Of a stretch of DNA of 64,000 nt, positions 1-8,248 are shown piece after piece. The notes beneath the pieces are model-generated. The model had not been told where the DNA came from. It did not search any database and saw nothing but the letters and a program-made list of their open reading frames with translations. Both the position numbers and the translations under genes were made by a program. The first letter of the stretch is position 1. Each line of letters begins with the position of its first letter. Source of the stretch: Bacillota bacterium (GTDB lineage Bacteria > Bacillota > Clostridia > Lachnospirales > Bianqueaceae); the NCBI GenBank assembly GCA_017441925.1, contig JAFRUE010000003.1:1-64000 (forward strand), given 5' to 3'.

Positions 1-10
1 CCTTATCTTC

Positions 11-131
11 GTGTCAGCTTTTTCTTTGTTTTTTATTATTCTTATTCAAAAGCTTGCACGATTGGGGAGAGAGTCTCTATTTGTGTCGGCTTTTGATGTG
101 AATCTTGAAGAAAACTATCAATAGCTGACAC
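11..131. repeat. Two degenerate copies of a 72-bp palindromic repeat
   Basis: GTGTCAGC at 11-18 and GTGTCGGC at 83-90 are exactly 72 bp apart. The second copy ends in GCTGACAC at 124-131, closing an inverted repeat of about 49 bp with a TTTT...GAAAA core. The first copy ends in a decayed GCTTGCAC near 51-58. The same unit, better preserved, forms the array at 8249-8442. No gene is recognised in 1-186. Confidence 0.6.
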
Positions 132-186
132 GGAATTGGGAGGGAGGCTCGCTCGAATTACTCTATCGGAACTGATAGGGACAGTT

Positions 187-263
187 CTGGAAAAGGAAAA
201 GAAACAGATCCGGAGGTTTTTGCAGGGATTCTGGGATGTTCCTGCAGGAATTGTCCGGATCTG
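187..263 (-). terminator. Intrinsic terminator of the nuclease-like gene
   Basis: CAGATCCGGA at 205-214 pairs with TCCGGATCTG at 254-263 (10 bp), with an inner GCAGG/CCTGC stem. Read leftward the stem is followed by a T-rich tract (A-rich 187-204 on the + strand). It lies 51 bp past the stop codon at 315. Confidence 0.6.
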
Positions 264-314
264 TCGGTTTCTCTGTACAGAAAAAACACCTGCAGTAAAA
301 ATGCAGGAACCGAA

Positions 315-1034
315 TCAGAATACACCACGCGCATGAAGCATCTGCTCGATCTCGACAAGATCGATGCGTTTCCCGTGCGCGACACTGATCAGAAGATCTG
401 TCCCCTCTTTGAGGCCGCTGTATCTGTAACGATCCTGTTTCCTGTGCCAGTCCTCGACATAGCCGGGATCGTCCAGCCTGCCGAGGTGCTCGTGATAAAC
501 CGTCCGCCCGTCGACCGTGTATTTGAAGTCCGGATGAATGATCCAGCCGCCGATCTGCGTCGGAGGAGCGTACTCAAAGCGGACACGATGCTTATGCAGC
601 ATCTCGACGATCGCAGCCTCAGCGGTCGAGCAGACATAGATTTTATTCGTATAATAGACGTACTGCTCCGCGTGCCGGCGGCCGATGACCGCATATTTTG
701 CGGCCAGGCGGCACCGGTAGCCTTTAAAACGCCGGGATGCCTTCCGAATCCTCGTCAGGGCCGACCGGATCAGCTTTTTCTGCTTCAGAAGTCCGATCAA
801 AGAAGCGTCCCGTTTCAGTGAAAGATATCTGTCCCTGCGGACATGCGCCATCGTAGTCTGGACGCTGTAATAGACTCTCTGACCGCGGCGGCGCACGATA
901 AGCGTCCCTTCCGGCAGATACGGCAGCTCAAACAAAAGCTTCGCATGCAGCGTGACCAGCTCTTCGACCGGCATCGATTCGATATCCAGCAGCGGATCCG
1001 GCACGAACAGCTTCGACATATCAAAATACGGCAT
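315..1034 (-). CDS. Hypothetical protein with PD-(D/E)XK-nuclease-like C-terminus
   Basis: 239-residue protein of unknown function. The open frame extends upstream to 1334, but that part lies inside the SRP RNA. The start at 1034 is preceded by GGAGGT seven bases upstream, so the shorter form is used. The N-terminal half is rich in Arg/Lys and predicted helical. The C-terminal third contains HPDFKY, then YHEHLG, then a Tyr/Trp/Lys-rich stretch ending VEDWHRKQDRYR. This order (PDF, EHxG, a later Lys) resembles the active-site layout of restriction-endonuclease-like folds, where Asp, Glu and Lys bind metal. That fold call is inference from motif spacing only. It is transcribed divergently from the SRP RNA and looks monocistronic. 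Confidence 0.6.
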   Translation of the reverse strand: MPYFDMSKLFVPDPLLDIESMPVEELVTLHAKLLFELPYLPEGTLIVRRRGQRVYYSVQTTMAHVRRDRYLSLKRDASLIGLLKQKKLIRSALTRIRKASRRFKGYRCRLAAKYAVIGRRHAEQYVYYTNKIYVCSTAEAAIVEMLHKHRVRFEYAPPTQIGGWIIHPDFKYTVDGRTVYHEHLGRLDDPGYVEDWHRKQDRYRYSGLKEGTDLLISVAHGKRIDLVEIEQMLHARGVF

Positions 1035-1125
1035 TCGGCAACCTCCATAAACCAATCTACCCTTATTATGTAACGTTTTTCCGTTTTGGCTGGCCGTTCG
1101 GCAAAATAATGAAAGAAATAACACC

Positions 1126-1154
1126 TTGACAGTGCCCCCTCTTTCTTTTATAAT
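1126..1154 (+). promoter_or_regulatory. Consensus sigma-A promoter of the SRP RNA
   Basis: TTGACA at 1126-1131, 17-bp spacer, TATAAT at 1149-1154: both hexamers match consensus exactly. The expected start, about seven bases downstream, is 1161, the first base of the RNA's closing helix. Confidence 0.9.
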
Positions 1155-1160
1155 AATAGT

Positions 1161-1430
1161 ACTCTGTGCGGCCGGGGAGATAGCGGTGCCCTGTACCCGC
1201 AATCCGCTACAGCGGGGGTTATATCCATCCCCGATTCGTATGAGCAGGGTCTGCCGTGAGGAACGCGGTGATGATCGCCGGGTCCCGTGCAATAGGATCT
1301 TTTGAACCGTGTCAGGTCCGGAAGGAAGCAGCACTAAGGGAGTAATTCTATGTGACGCGGGGAAGCCTGGAAGGAGCCGGCTGTCTTGCGTAACGCTTGT
1401 GAGTACTTAACAAAGATGGATGCACAGAGT
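1161..1430 (+). ncRNA. ffs: Signal recognition particle RNA (large Bacillota type)
   Basis: About 270-nt RNA, the length of the large Bacillota SRP RNA with an Alu domain. The apical domain is recognised by the GTCAGGTCCGGAAGGAAGCA motif around 1312-1331, which carries the GGAA tetraloop and the asymmetric loop bound by Ffh. The ends are defined by a perfect 9-bp closing helix, ACTCTGTGC (1161-1169) with GCACAGAGT (1422-1430). With Ffh the RNA targets nascent membrane and secreted proteins to FtsY and SecYEG. It lies directly upstream of dnaX, the usual Bacillota order. Confidence 0.93.
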
Positions 1431-1445
1431 ATTAAGAGAAAACAC

Positions 1446-1497
1446 GGCATCTGGGATTCTCTAAACAGGTTCTCAGGCGCCTTTTTTGTCCGGGTCG
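1446..1497 (+). terminator. Terminator after the SRP RNA
   Basis: GGCATCTGGGA (1446-1456) pairs with TCTCAGGCGCC (1481-1491) with one mismatch and two wobble pairs, followed by TTTTTT. It separates the abundant SRP RNA from dnaX. Confidence 0.7.
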
Positions 1498-1561
1498 GTC
1501 CCGCCGGCAGATCGTCAAAGCGGCCGCATTATACAGAACATCCCTTCCAAGGAGGTACTAT

Positions 1562-3274
1562 ATGGCTTATCAGGCATTATACCGGAAATGGCGTCCCCGC
1601 ACGTTTTCCGAAGTCATCGGGCAGGACGCCGTCATGACCGCCCTGCGCAACCAGATCAAGAGCGGCCATATCGGCCACGCGTATCTGTTCTGCGGCACAC
1701 GAGGGACAGGAAAGACTTCCACAGCCAAGATTTTTGCGCGCGCCGTCAACTGCCTCCATCCCGTCGATGGGAATCCCTGCAACGAGTGTGAGATGTGCCT
1801 GCAAGGCGAGAACGACTACAACGTAATCGAGATCGATGCCGCTTCCAACAACGGCGTCGACAATATCCGCGACCTGCGCGAAGAGGTCCAGTATGTGCCT
1901 TCCAACGGCAAATACCGCGTCTATATCGTCGACGAAGTCCATATGCTGTCCACGAGTGCTTTTAACGCGCTTCTTAAGACGCTGGAGGAGCCGCCGTCAC
2001 ATGTGATCTTCATCCTTGCGACGACCGAGCCGCACAAGATCCTTCCGACGATCCTCTCCCGCTGCCAGCGCTATGATTTCCGCCGTATCGGCGGCCGCGT
2101 GCTGACACAGCATTTGCAGACTATCTGTCAGGTTGAACATATCGACATCGAGCTCGACGCCCTTCGCTATATCGCGGACGCTGCCGACGGCGGCTGCCGC
2201 GACGCGCTGAGCATTCTCGACCAGTGTTCGTCCTATTACATGAATGAACACATCACCGTCGGGATGGTGCTGGATATTCTTGGCGCGGCCGATCGTCATA
2301 TCTTCTACACAATGACAAAAACCTTGCTCTCCCGTGACCGCCGCGCGTGTCTGGAAGAGACAGAATCCCTGCTTGCTTCCGGCCGCGACACGACCCGCTT
2401 CCTGCTCGACTGGATCGCCTACATGCGCAATATCCTGCTGATCCAGATGATGGGCCCGGCCGCGTATGATGTGATCGCTGTCCCGGATTCCGAGCTTCAG
2501 GAGATTCGTGAGATCGCTTCACAGGCCGGTCCCGACACGATCAGCTATTATACGGAAGAACTGGCGGCTCTTGAGCTCTCGCTGAGGAGCTCGACAGAGA
2601 AACGCATCCTGCTCGAAGTCGGTCTGCTTCGTCTGTGCCGTCTTGAGGACCGCGACACACGTGCGCTGCTCACCCGGATCGAGATGCTGGAACGCAAGAT
2701 CGCGAACGGCATTCCGGTACAGGCCGTGAAAACTGAACAGCCGGCTGTGCCTGTGCAGCAGACTCCTGCCGCAGAACAAGCCTCTTCTTCGGAGCCGACG
2801 GCTGTCCCAAAACCGAAGTCTGTCACGGAACCAGCTGTCCTAGAGCAGATTGCTGTCCCGGAGCAGACTGCTGTTCCGGAATCGACCGCTGCCCCTGCAG
2901 CCCAGGCCGCACCCGCAGCATCTGTGCCGACTGCATCCAACACCGGCTATCCGCTACTTTCCGATGCAGACTGGCAGCGCATCTATCAGGATATGCTGAA
3001 TCAGCAATTCCACGCGCTCGAGGGGACAGAGCTCCGGCAGAACGACGAAGGCATTTTCCTCGTGGTCTCGGATGATTTCAAGCTCAGCCTGCTGAACCGC
3101 GGCAATCCTTCGATCGTGCAGCGGATCGCGCACAGCATCCAGTCCGTGATCGGCCAGGTGCCCGTAAGAGCTGTAAATAAAACATTTTTCGGCAATGCGG
3201 AGGGACCGATGGACGGCCAGCTCGATCTCGACGATATTCTTCGGAGTATCGGTGGGCCGGTCAGTATTACCTGA
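1562..3274 (+). CDS. dnaX: DNA polymerase III subunit gamma/tau
   Basis: 570-residue clamp-loader ATPase that loads the beta sliding clamp. AAA+ features are complete: Walker A GTRGTGKT (45-52), zinc-binding Cys 64, 73, 76 and 79, Walker B VYIVDEVH (120-127), sensor ATTEP and the SRC arginine-finger motif (166-168). Residues about 385-460 form a low-complexity linker rich in Ala, Pro, Val, Glu and Gln with imperfect 'AVPEQT'-type repeats, followed by a conserved C-terminal tau domain. AAGGAGGT is well placed before the ATG. No A-AAA-AAG slippery site was seen, so a separate gamma form by frameshifting is not predicted. First gene of dnaX-ybaB-recR. Confidence 0.97.
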   Translation: MAYQALYRKWRPRTFSEVIGQDAVMTALRNQIKSGHIGHAYLFCGTRGTGKTSTAKIFARAVNCLHPVDGNPCNECEMCLQGENDYNVIEIDAASNNGVDNIRDLREEVQYVPSNGKYRVYIVDEVHMLSTSAFNALLKTLEEPPSHVIFILATTEPHKILPTILSRCQRYDFRRIGGRVLTQHLQTICQVEHIDIELDALRYIADAADGGCRDALSILDQCSSYYMNEHITVGMVLDILGAADRHIFYTMTKTLLSRDRRACLEETESLLASGRDTTRFLLDWIAYMRNILLIQMMGPAAYDVIAVPDSELQEIREIASQAGPDTISYYTEELAALELSLRSSTEKRILLEVGLLRLCRLEDRDTRALLTRIEMLERKIANGIPVQAVKTEQPAVPVQQTPAAEQASSSEPTAVPKPKSVTEPAVLEQIAVPEQTAVPESTAAPAAQAAPAASVPTASNTGYPLLSDADWQRIYQDMLNQQFHALEGTELRQNDEGIFLVVSDDFKLSLLNRGNPSIVQRIAHSIQSVIGQVPVRAVNKTFFGNAEGPMDGQLDLDDILRSIGGPVSIT

Positions 3275-3321
3275 GCGCTGCCTCATTTCGGTGCCGGCCG
3301 GCGGGATACCGGCAGGACAGC

Positions 3322-3350
3322 TTGCATTTCTGTCCCAAATACAGTACAAT
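3322..3350 (+). promoter_or_regulatory. Promoter upstream of ybaB-recR
   Basis: TTGCAT (3322-3327), 17-bp spacer, TACAAT (3345-3350). The predicted start near 3357 gives ybaB an 83-nt structured leader and lets ybaB-recR be transcribed independently of dnaX. Confidence 0.6.
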
Positions 3351-3367
3351 AACAATCGATAATACAG

Positions 3368-3439
3368 AAGGGAGGACGGTGCCCGTCCCGGCAAAAGCCG
3401 GCGGCGCAGCGGCTTAGGCAGCCCGGCACCACATCTATT
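3368..3439 (+). promoter_or_regulatory. Shine-Dalgarno separated from the ybaB start by a hairpin
   Basis: The only good Shine-Dalgarno, AAGGGAGGA (3368-3376), is 63 nt from the ATG at 3440. Between them GGTGCC (3378-3383) can pair with GGCACC (3425-3430), enclosing CCGGC-AAAA-GCCGG. Folding would leave 2 nt before and 9 nt after the helix, so effective spacing becomes normal. The sequence is direct observation; function as a structured ribosome binding site is inference. Confidence 0.5.
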
Positions 3440-3787
3440 ATGGCAAAACACGGCGGATATAACGGTCAGATGCCCGGCAGCATGCAGAACCTGATGAAAC
3501 AGGCGCAGCGCATGCAGCAGAAAATGGCCGATATGCAGAAGGATCTCGAGAATCAGACTGTTGAGGCGACTTCCGGCGGCGGCGCGGTCCATGTTGTGGT
3601 CAACGGCCGTAAAGAGCTTGTTTCCGTTGAGATTCAGAAGGAAGCTGTCGATCCCGATGACGTCGAGATGCTGCAGGACCTGATCGTTGCTGCTGTCAAC
3701 GAAGCCATGCGCAATGCTGACGCGATGGTCAATCAGTCCATGAGCCAGATCACCGGCGGTCTGAACCTGCCCGGCGGCCTTTTCTAA
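3440..3787 (+). CDS. Nucleoid-associated protein, YbaB/EbfC family
   Basis: 115-residue small DNA-binding protein. Members form tweezer-like dimers that bind DNA and are almost always encoded between dnaX and recR, as here. The N-terminus is Gly/Met/Gln-rich (GQMPGSMQNLMKQAQRMQQK) and leads into the long helix. The central beta segment (VEATSGGGAVHVVVNGRKE) and C-terminal helix with a glycine-rich end match the family over full length. Its start lacks a nearby Shine-Dalgarno; see the structured leader entry. recR begins seven bases after its stop. Confidence 0.93.
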   Translation: MAKHGGYNGQMPGSMQNLMKQAQRMQQKMADMQKDLENQTVEATSGGGAVHVVVNGRKELVSVEIQKEAVDPDDVEMLQDLIVAAVNEAMRNADAMVNQSMSQITGGLNLPGGLF

Positions 3788-3793
3788 AGCTGT

Positions 3794-4393
3794 ATGGAAT
3801 ATTTCGGCAACGCGATGGAGGTGCTGATCAATAACCTCGCAAGACTTCCAGGCCTCGGCCGTAAGTCCGCGCAGCGCCTCGCATTCCACATTATCGAGAT
3901 GCCTCCCGAGGACGTCGAGAATCTGGCAAACGCCCTGACCACGGCACGCGAGCACGTCCATTACTGCAAGCATTGCTGCACGCTGACGGACGGAGAGATC
4001 TGTCCCGTATGCGCGGACGGTTCCCGCGATCAGAGTGTGATTATGGTCGTCGAGGACTCCCGTGACATGGCAGCGTATGAACGCACCGGTCAGTACCACG
4101 GGCTGTATCACATCCTGCACGGCGTCATTTCTCCGCTCAATGGCATCACGCCCTCCGATCTCACGATCAAAGAACTGCTCGAGCGTCTCAGAGACGATTC
4201 CGTCAAAGAGCTCATCATGGCGACAAATCCGACAGTTGAAGGCGAGACGACAGCGATGTACATTGCCCGCCTTGTCAAACCGCTCGGCGTCAAAGTCAGC
4301 CGCATCGCGAACGGTATTCCTGTCGGCGGCGATCTGGAGTACACTGACGACATGACGCTCACCCGCGCGCTGCAAGGGCGCACGTCATATTAA
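3794..4393 (+). CDS. recR: Recombination mediator RecR
   Basis: 199 residues, full family length. It works with RecO/RecF to load RecA on single-stranded gaps. Helix-hairpin-helix LPGLGRKSAQR (18-28), a four-cysteine zinc module CKHC (58-61) and CPVC (70-73), then a Toprim domain (about 81-175) and a C-terminal helix. Starts seven bases after ybaB with no separate promoter, so they are probably cotranscribed. GH32 follows 17 bp later on the same strand. Confidence 0.97.
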   Translation: MEYFGNAMEVLINNLARLPGLGRKSAQRLAFHIIEMPPEDVENLANALTTAREHVHYCKHCCTLTDGEICPVCADGSRDQSVIMVVEDSRDMAAYERTGQYHGLYHILHGVISPLNGITPSDLTIKELLERLRDDSVKELIMATNPTVEGETTAMYIARLVKPLGVKVSRIANGIPVGGDLEYTDDMTLTRALQGRTSY

Positions 4394-4410
4394 CTCTATC
4401 TATAATTACT

Positions 4411-5466
4411 ATGCCGCAGCAAAAATCTCTATACCATTTTGAACCCGAAAAAGGCTGGATTAACGACCCTAACGGCCTCTGCCGTTTCAAAGGCCGTTAC
4501 CATGCCTTTTTTCAGTATAATCCGTATTCACTGCACTGGGACACAATGCATTGGGGCCATGCGGTCTCTGACGACCTCCTGCACTGGGAGGAACTTCCGA
4601 TCGCGCTGTATCCGGACATGCCCTACGATGACGGTCTTGGCTGCTTCTCAGGCTCCGCGCTCGTCGAAGGAGACATTTTATATCTGATGTATACGTCCGT
4701 TTCCAAAGATATGGGCCAGACACAGTCTCTTGTCGTCTCGGACGGGACACATTTTGAGAAATATGCCGGCAACCCCGTCATCCGCACAAATCCGCTCGAT
4801 CCGTCAAACCGCGACTTCCGTGACCCGAAAATTTTCCGTTGGGGAACGGAATACCGTATGGTCTGCGGGACCGGTGTGGACGGACTGGCTTCGATCCTCC
4901 TGTATGGTTCCGTCGATCTGATCCACTGGGAGTACATGGGTCCGATCTTCCAGAGCCATGATCACGGTCCTGTCGCCGAGTGTCCGGACCTCTACCCGGC
5001 CGACGGCCGCTGGATTCTGATGTTCTCTCGAATGACAGGCTTCCGGACCGGACAGTTTATCCTGGGCGATTTCGACGGCAGCCGGTTTACGGCGGAAAGC
5101 TTCCAGCTGCCAGAAAAAGGCCGGAATTTCTATGCGCCGCAGACTTTCTACGATTCGTCTGTTAACAGCGATGCCGGCCGCCGTATCCTGATCGGCTGGA
5201 TGCCGCATTACGCCCCGCTCCCTGCGGACGCGGTCCGCAACGGAGCCTTCACGATCCCGCGTGAAGTTCACGTCCGCGAGGGACGGATCTGCCTGGAGCC
5301 CATCCGGGAAGCTATGCCTATGCTCGCGGATCTTCCGATGACTGCCGAAACAGCCGGCGCAGCAAAAAAACCGTCCGCAAGGATCCTCTCGGACGGAGAT
5401 ATCCGTGAGATTTTCCATGCGGACGGTACCTGTGAAACATATTATGAAAGCGAGGCGCAGGCCTGA
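4411..5466 (+). CDS. Short GH32 beta-fructosidase (sucrose or fructan hydrolase)
   Basis: 351-residue glycoside hydrolase family 32 enzyme expected to release fructose from sucrose or fructo-oligosaccharides. The catalytic set is present: nucleophile Asp19 in WINDPNG, transition-state stabiliser Asp138 in RDP, acid/base Glu190 in EC. There is no signal peptide, so it is probably cytoplasmic. Usual GH32 proteins are about 480-500 residues with a C-terminal beta-sandwich; here the chain stops soon after the IPREVHVREG segment, so that domain is largely missing. No obvious Shine-Dalgarno precedes the ATG, which lies 17 bp behind recR. No transporter or regulator for sucrose is adjacent. Confidence 0.85.
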   Translation: MPQQKSLYHFEPEKGWINDPNGLCRFKGRYHAFFQYNPYSLHWDTMHWGHAVSDDLLHWEELPIALYPDMPYDDGLGCFSGSALVEGDILYLMYTSVSKDMGQTQSLVVSDGTHFEKYAGNPVIRTNPLDPSNRDFRDPKIFRWGTEYRMVCGTGVDGLASILLYGSVDLIHWEYMGPIFQSHDHGPVAECPDLYPADGRWILMFSRMTGFRTGQFILGDFDGSRFTAESFQLPEKGRNFYAPQTFYDSSVNSDAGRRILIGWMPHYAPLPADAVRNGAFTIPREVHVREGRICLEPIREAMPMLADLPMTAETAGAAKKPSARILSDGDIREIFHADGTCETYYESEAQA

Positions 5467-5482
5467 GCCTGCAGCCGCCGAA

Positions 5483-5500
5483 CGCAGGTCAATACCTGCG
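5483..5500. other. Hairpin between convergent genes
   Basis: CGCAGGT and ACCTGCG form a perfect 7-bp stem with a 4-nt loop between the ends of the GH32 gene (+) and the enolase-superfamily gene (-). There is no U-tract on either strand, so it is only a possible terminator. Confidence 0.3.
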
Positions 5501-5517
5501 GATCAGCAATCCGGACT

Positions 5518-6714
5518 TTACGAAATCGTCGCCAGGACCTCTGCTTCTTTGATCCACGGATGATCCTCGCGAACGCCCACCCCGATCACATCAGGAATGT
5601 TGAGCTCTCCGTCTTTCATCGTCAGGACTCCATCCATCAGCTCATTCGCTAGCGCAAGGCCCTGTTTGTCCTCCTGATACTTACCAATATTCGGCGTATA
5701 GGACGTAAAATGCAGAATATACACAAAGCAGAACTGGTCAGAGGTGTGCGGTGTCACCGTCATATCGGCGGCGGCAGCCATCCTGGCCACTTTTGTTGTG
5801 CGGATCAGCCCGCCGTTGTACAGGATATCCGGCTGCAGCACGCTTGCCGCATGACGCTCCACGAGCCAGCGGAAACGCCGCAGACTTGTTTCCTGCTCGC
5901 CAAAAGCGATCGGGATCGTCAGCGCTTCGCGGACCTTGCGGTTCTCCTCGAGGTCGTCAAACGGGCACGGCTCCTCGTAGAAATACGCGTTGATGTCTTC
6001 GAGGATCTTGCCGTAGCGGATCGCCTCCGGCGCGTCATAGGATCCGTTGCCGTCAGCATGGATGATAAAATCGTCCCCGAAATACTTGCGGGTCAGATAG
6101 ATCAGCTCTTCGCTGCGGCCTGCAAGCGAATCCGCGTTCTTGCTCATCCGGCCGCCGATCTTGAACTTGATCGCCTTCGCGCCGATCTCATCGACACGAC
6201 GTTTCAGGATCTCAAGTTCCTCTTCGGCTGTATTGCCGCGGTTGCCGCTCGCCGCATAGACATTGACGCGGTCGTGGATCTTCGGCCCGAACATACCGCC
6301 GAGGGACACCTTGCGGCATTTGGCAAGCAGATCCAGAATACTCGTCTCAAGCGCGGAAAGCGCGACATAATACGGGATGCCCGCAAGCTTATAATTGCTC
6401 TTGTAAACGTAGATCTCGTCAATCAGTTTCTCGAGCGTACGCGCGTCCTTGCCGATGCAGTAAGGTGCCATCAGATCGGTCAGCATCGGATAAGAGATCG
6501 GCATCCGGGAATTGGAGATCCCGAGGCCGACCATTCCGTCCCTGGACGTCGTCCTCACGATCCACTGTTTATGTGTCCGGATCAGTTCGATTTTCTCGAT
6601 AATGATCGGGGTGTCGAGCCCGGAAAGATCCAGCACCGGCTCGTTCTGGATGCGGATCAGTTCTTCGCTCGATACGGGCTTATACGGCTTAAAATCGGGA
6701 TGTACCTGATACAT
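5518..6714 (-). CDS. Enolase-superfamily sugar-acid dehydratase (MR/MLE family)
   Basis: 398 residues of the mandelate racemase/muconate lactonizing type, which abstract a proton alpha to a carboxylate, most often dehydrating aldonic acids. Visible catalytic features: KFK (Lys183, Lys185), metal ligands Asp221 (HADGNG), Glu247 (FYEEP) and Glu273 (GEQE), and His323 (TPHTSDQF). The exact acid substrate cannot be told from sequence. It starts eight bases after the stop of the 2-hydroxyacid dehydrogenase, so the two are one operon, suggesting a shared pathway for a hydroxy or sugar acid. Confidence 0.85.
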   Translation of the reverse strand: MYQVHPDFKPYKPVSSEELIRIQNEPVLDLSGLDTPIIIEKIELIRTHKQWIVRTTSRDGMVGLGISNSRMPISYPMLTDLMAPYCIGKDARTLEKLIDEIYVYKSNYKLAGIPYYVALSALETSILDLLAKCRKVSLGGMFGPKIHDRVNVYAASGNRGNTAEEELEILKRRVDEIGAKAIKFKIGGRMSKNADSLAGRSEELIYLTRKYFGDDFIIHADGNGSYDAPEAIRYGKILEDINAYFYEEPCPFDDLEENRKVREALTIPIAFGEQETSLRRFRWLVERHAASVLQPDILYNGGLIRTTKVARMAAAADMTVTPHTSDQFCFVYILHFTSYTPNIGKYQEDKQGLALANELMDGVLTMKDGELNIPDVIGVGVREDHPWIKEAEVLATIS

Positions 6715-6722
6715 GGCTCACC

Positions 6723-7664
6723 TTACACGATCTTGTTGATCTGGTTTCCCTTGAACCACTCATCCAGGCTGTGGAAAACGATCGCGGCGCGCTTGACCAT
6801 CGACTCAACGCTCAGGAAAGCGATGTGCGGTGTCAGGATCGTATTCGGGGCGTCGAGCAGCGGATTCTCGGCCGGAATCGGAGGCTCAACGTCGTATACA
6901 TCTACGCCTGCAGCTGCAAGCTTGCCGGATTTCAGCGCGTCTGCCAAAGCAGCAGCATCAACGACCGGTCCACGGGAAGCATTGATCAGGATCGCTCCGT
7001 CCTTCATCAGGGCGATGGTTTTGGCGTTGATCAGGCCGCGGGTCGAATCGATCAGCGGTGTGTGCAGCGTTACGATATCGGACTGCGCCAGCAGATCTTC
7101 CATGCTCATATATTCAACGTTCGGCAGATTGCGGGGATGTACATCATAGCCCAGTACGCGGCATCCGAACGCGTTAAAAAGCTCGGCTACGCGGCTTCCG
7201 ATCGCGCCGGTCCCGATGATACCGACGGTCTTGCCCTGCAGTTCGAATCCGACGTTCTTGCCGATCACGCCGCCGGTGCGGGTCAGCTTGTCCGCCAGCG
7301 GAACCTTGCGCGCCAGCGTCAGGGTCATGCCCAGGACCAGCTCAGCAACAGACTCATTCGAATAGCCAGACGCGTTGCTGACCGCGATTCCAAGCTCCTT
7401 CGCGCGGGCTACCGGAATATGGTCCACGCCGGTAAACGCGACGTCGATGAACTTCAGGTTCGGGCAGGCGTCGAGGACCTCAGCCTTAAGCGGCATATTC
7501 GCGATCATCAGAACATCTGCGTCTTTCAGGCGCTCCTTCTGCACCTCAACGTCAAGATCTCTTTCATAAGCGGCAAACTCATGTCCCTGCGCGCGCAGCG
7601 CTTCGGCATAAGAATCCAGCAGCTCCTTGCTGATGCCCAAAGATTCAATCAATACAACCTTCAT
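6723..7664 (-). CDS. NAD-dependent D-2-hydroxyacid dehydrogenase
   Basis: 313 residues. It interconverts a 2-hydroxyacid and a 2-oxoacid with NAD(H). Rossmann motif GTGAIG (151-156) and the family triad Arg231 (ASRGP), Glu260 (DVEPP) and His280 (TPHIAF) are intact. The frame is open to 7706, but AGGAGGT lies just before the ATG at 7664, which begins MKVVLIES, so that start is chosen. First gene of a two-gene leftward operon with the enolase-superfamily enzyme; divergent from the cupin gene. Substrate unknown; the neighbour suggests a sugar-acid route. Confidence 0.88.
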   Translation of the reverse strand: MKVVLIESLGISKELLDSYAEALRAQGHEFAAYERDLDVEVQKERLKDADVLMIANMPLKAEVLDACPNLKFIDVAFTGVDHIPVARAKELGIAVSNASGYSNESVAELVLGMTLTLARKVPLADKLTRTGGVIGKNVGFELQGKTVGIIGTGAIGSRVAELFNAFGCRVLGYDVHPRNLPNVEYMSMEDLLAQSDIVTLHTPLIDSTRGLINAKTIALMKDGAILINASRGPVVDAAALADALKSGKLAAAGVDVYDVEPPIPAENPLLDAPNTILTPHIAFLSVESMVKRAAIVFHSLDEWFKGNQINKIV

Positions 7665-7754
7665 ACAAGTGACCTCCTGTTTCATAATCTGTCCTATATC
7701 ATACACCCTGCCGGGCGGTTCTGCAAGACTGATTTTGCGGCAATCCGTCCCTGC

Positions 7755-7785
7755 TTGACAGATCCGCGGGATTCTGCTATATAAT
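7755..7785 (+). promoter_or_regulatory. Promoter of the cupin gene
   Basis: TTGACA (7755-7760) followed by TATATAAT (7778-7785), giving a 17- or 19-bp spacer depending on the hexamer chosen. AAAGGAGG follows at 7804-7811 before the ATG at 7819. Confidence 0.65.
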
Positions 7786-7818
7786 AATCATCAACAAACG
7801 GAAAAAGGAGGCCTCATC

Positions 7819-8175
7819 ATGGTCAGAAAAGAAAACCTCAGCTATAGAGAAAGTGTCCAGAACGGCCGCGGCACCCTCGCGTTCTATCATGTCGTCGCCA
7901 AAGAAGAACTGTACGGACACGGCAGGCTGTACGCGCGCATCGTCATGCCCCCCGGATCAAGCATCGGATTCCACATCCATCACGGCGAAACCGAGCCCTA
8001 CTACATTCTGAAGGGCGAGGGCGATTTCATTGACAACGACCACAGCGTAACGCATGTCGTACCCGGTGATGTCTGCTTCATCCTGCCGGAACAGGGCCAC
8101 AGCATCGAAAACAACGGCACCGAGGACCTCGAATTCATGGCGCTCGTCTACAATGCGGAAGGCATCAATACCTGA
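7819..8175 (+). CDS. Single-domain cupin protein
   Basis: 118-residue small beta-barrel protein of the cupin family. The first metal-binding motif is clear (GFHIHHGETE, His52, His54/55, Glu59, then Tyr/Leu-rich YYILKGEGDF), and the second supplies His94 in PEQGHSIENN. Such proteins bind a metal and may act as isomerases, dioxygenases or sensors; nothing nearby fixes the role. Own promoter and terminator, so monocistronic. Divergent from the dehydrogenase operon with about 150 bp between starts. Confidence 0.85.
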   Translation: MVRKENLSYRESVQNGRGTLAFYHVVAKEELYGHGRLYARIVMPPGSSIGFHIHHGETEPYYILKGEGDFIDNDHSVTHVVPGDVCFILPEQGHSIENNGTEDLEFMALVYNAEGINT

Positions 8176-8189
8176 AACCGTTAATGACC

Positions 8190-8224
8190 GGCACCGGAGA
8201 TGATTTCTCCGGTGTCTTTTTTTG
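8190..8224 (+). terminator. Terminator of the cupin gene
   Basis: GCACCGGAGA (8191-8200) pairs with TCTCCGGTGT (8206-8215), followed by CTTTTTTT. It lies 15 bp past the stop codon. Confidence 0.85.
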
Positions 8225-8248
8225 TTCTGGCCGGCCATCCTCCAATTC

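Noticed and set aside
1562..3274. Programmed frameshift in dnaX
   Set aside because: No A-AAA-AAG type slippery heptamer followed by a stop in the shifted frame was seen.
2954..4375. 473-codon frame antisense to dnaX-ybaB-recR
   Set aside because: Crosses three certain genes and an intergenic promoter; Arg/His/Asp-rich shadow composition.
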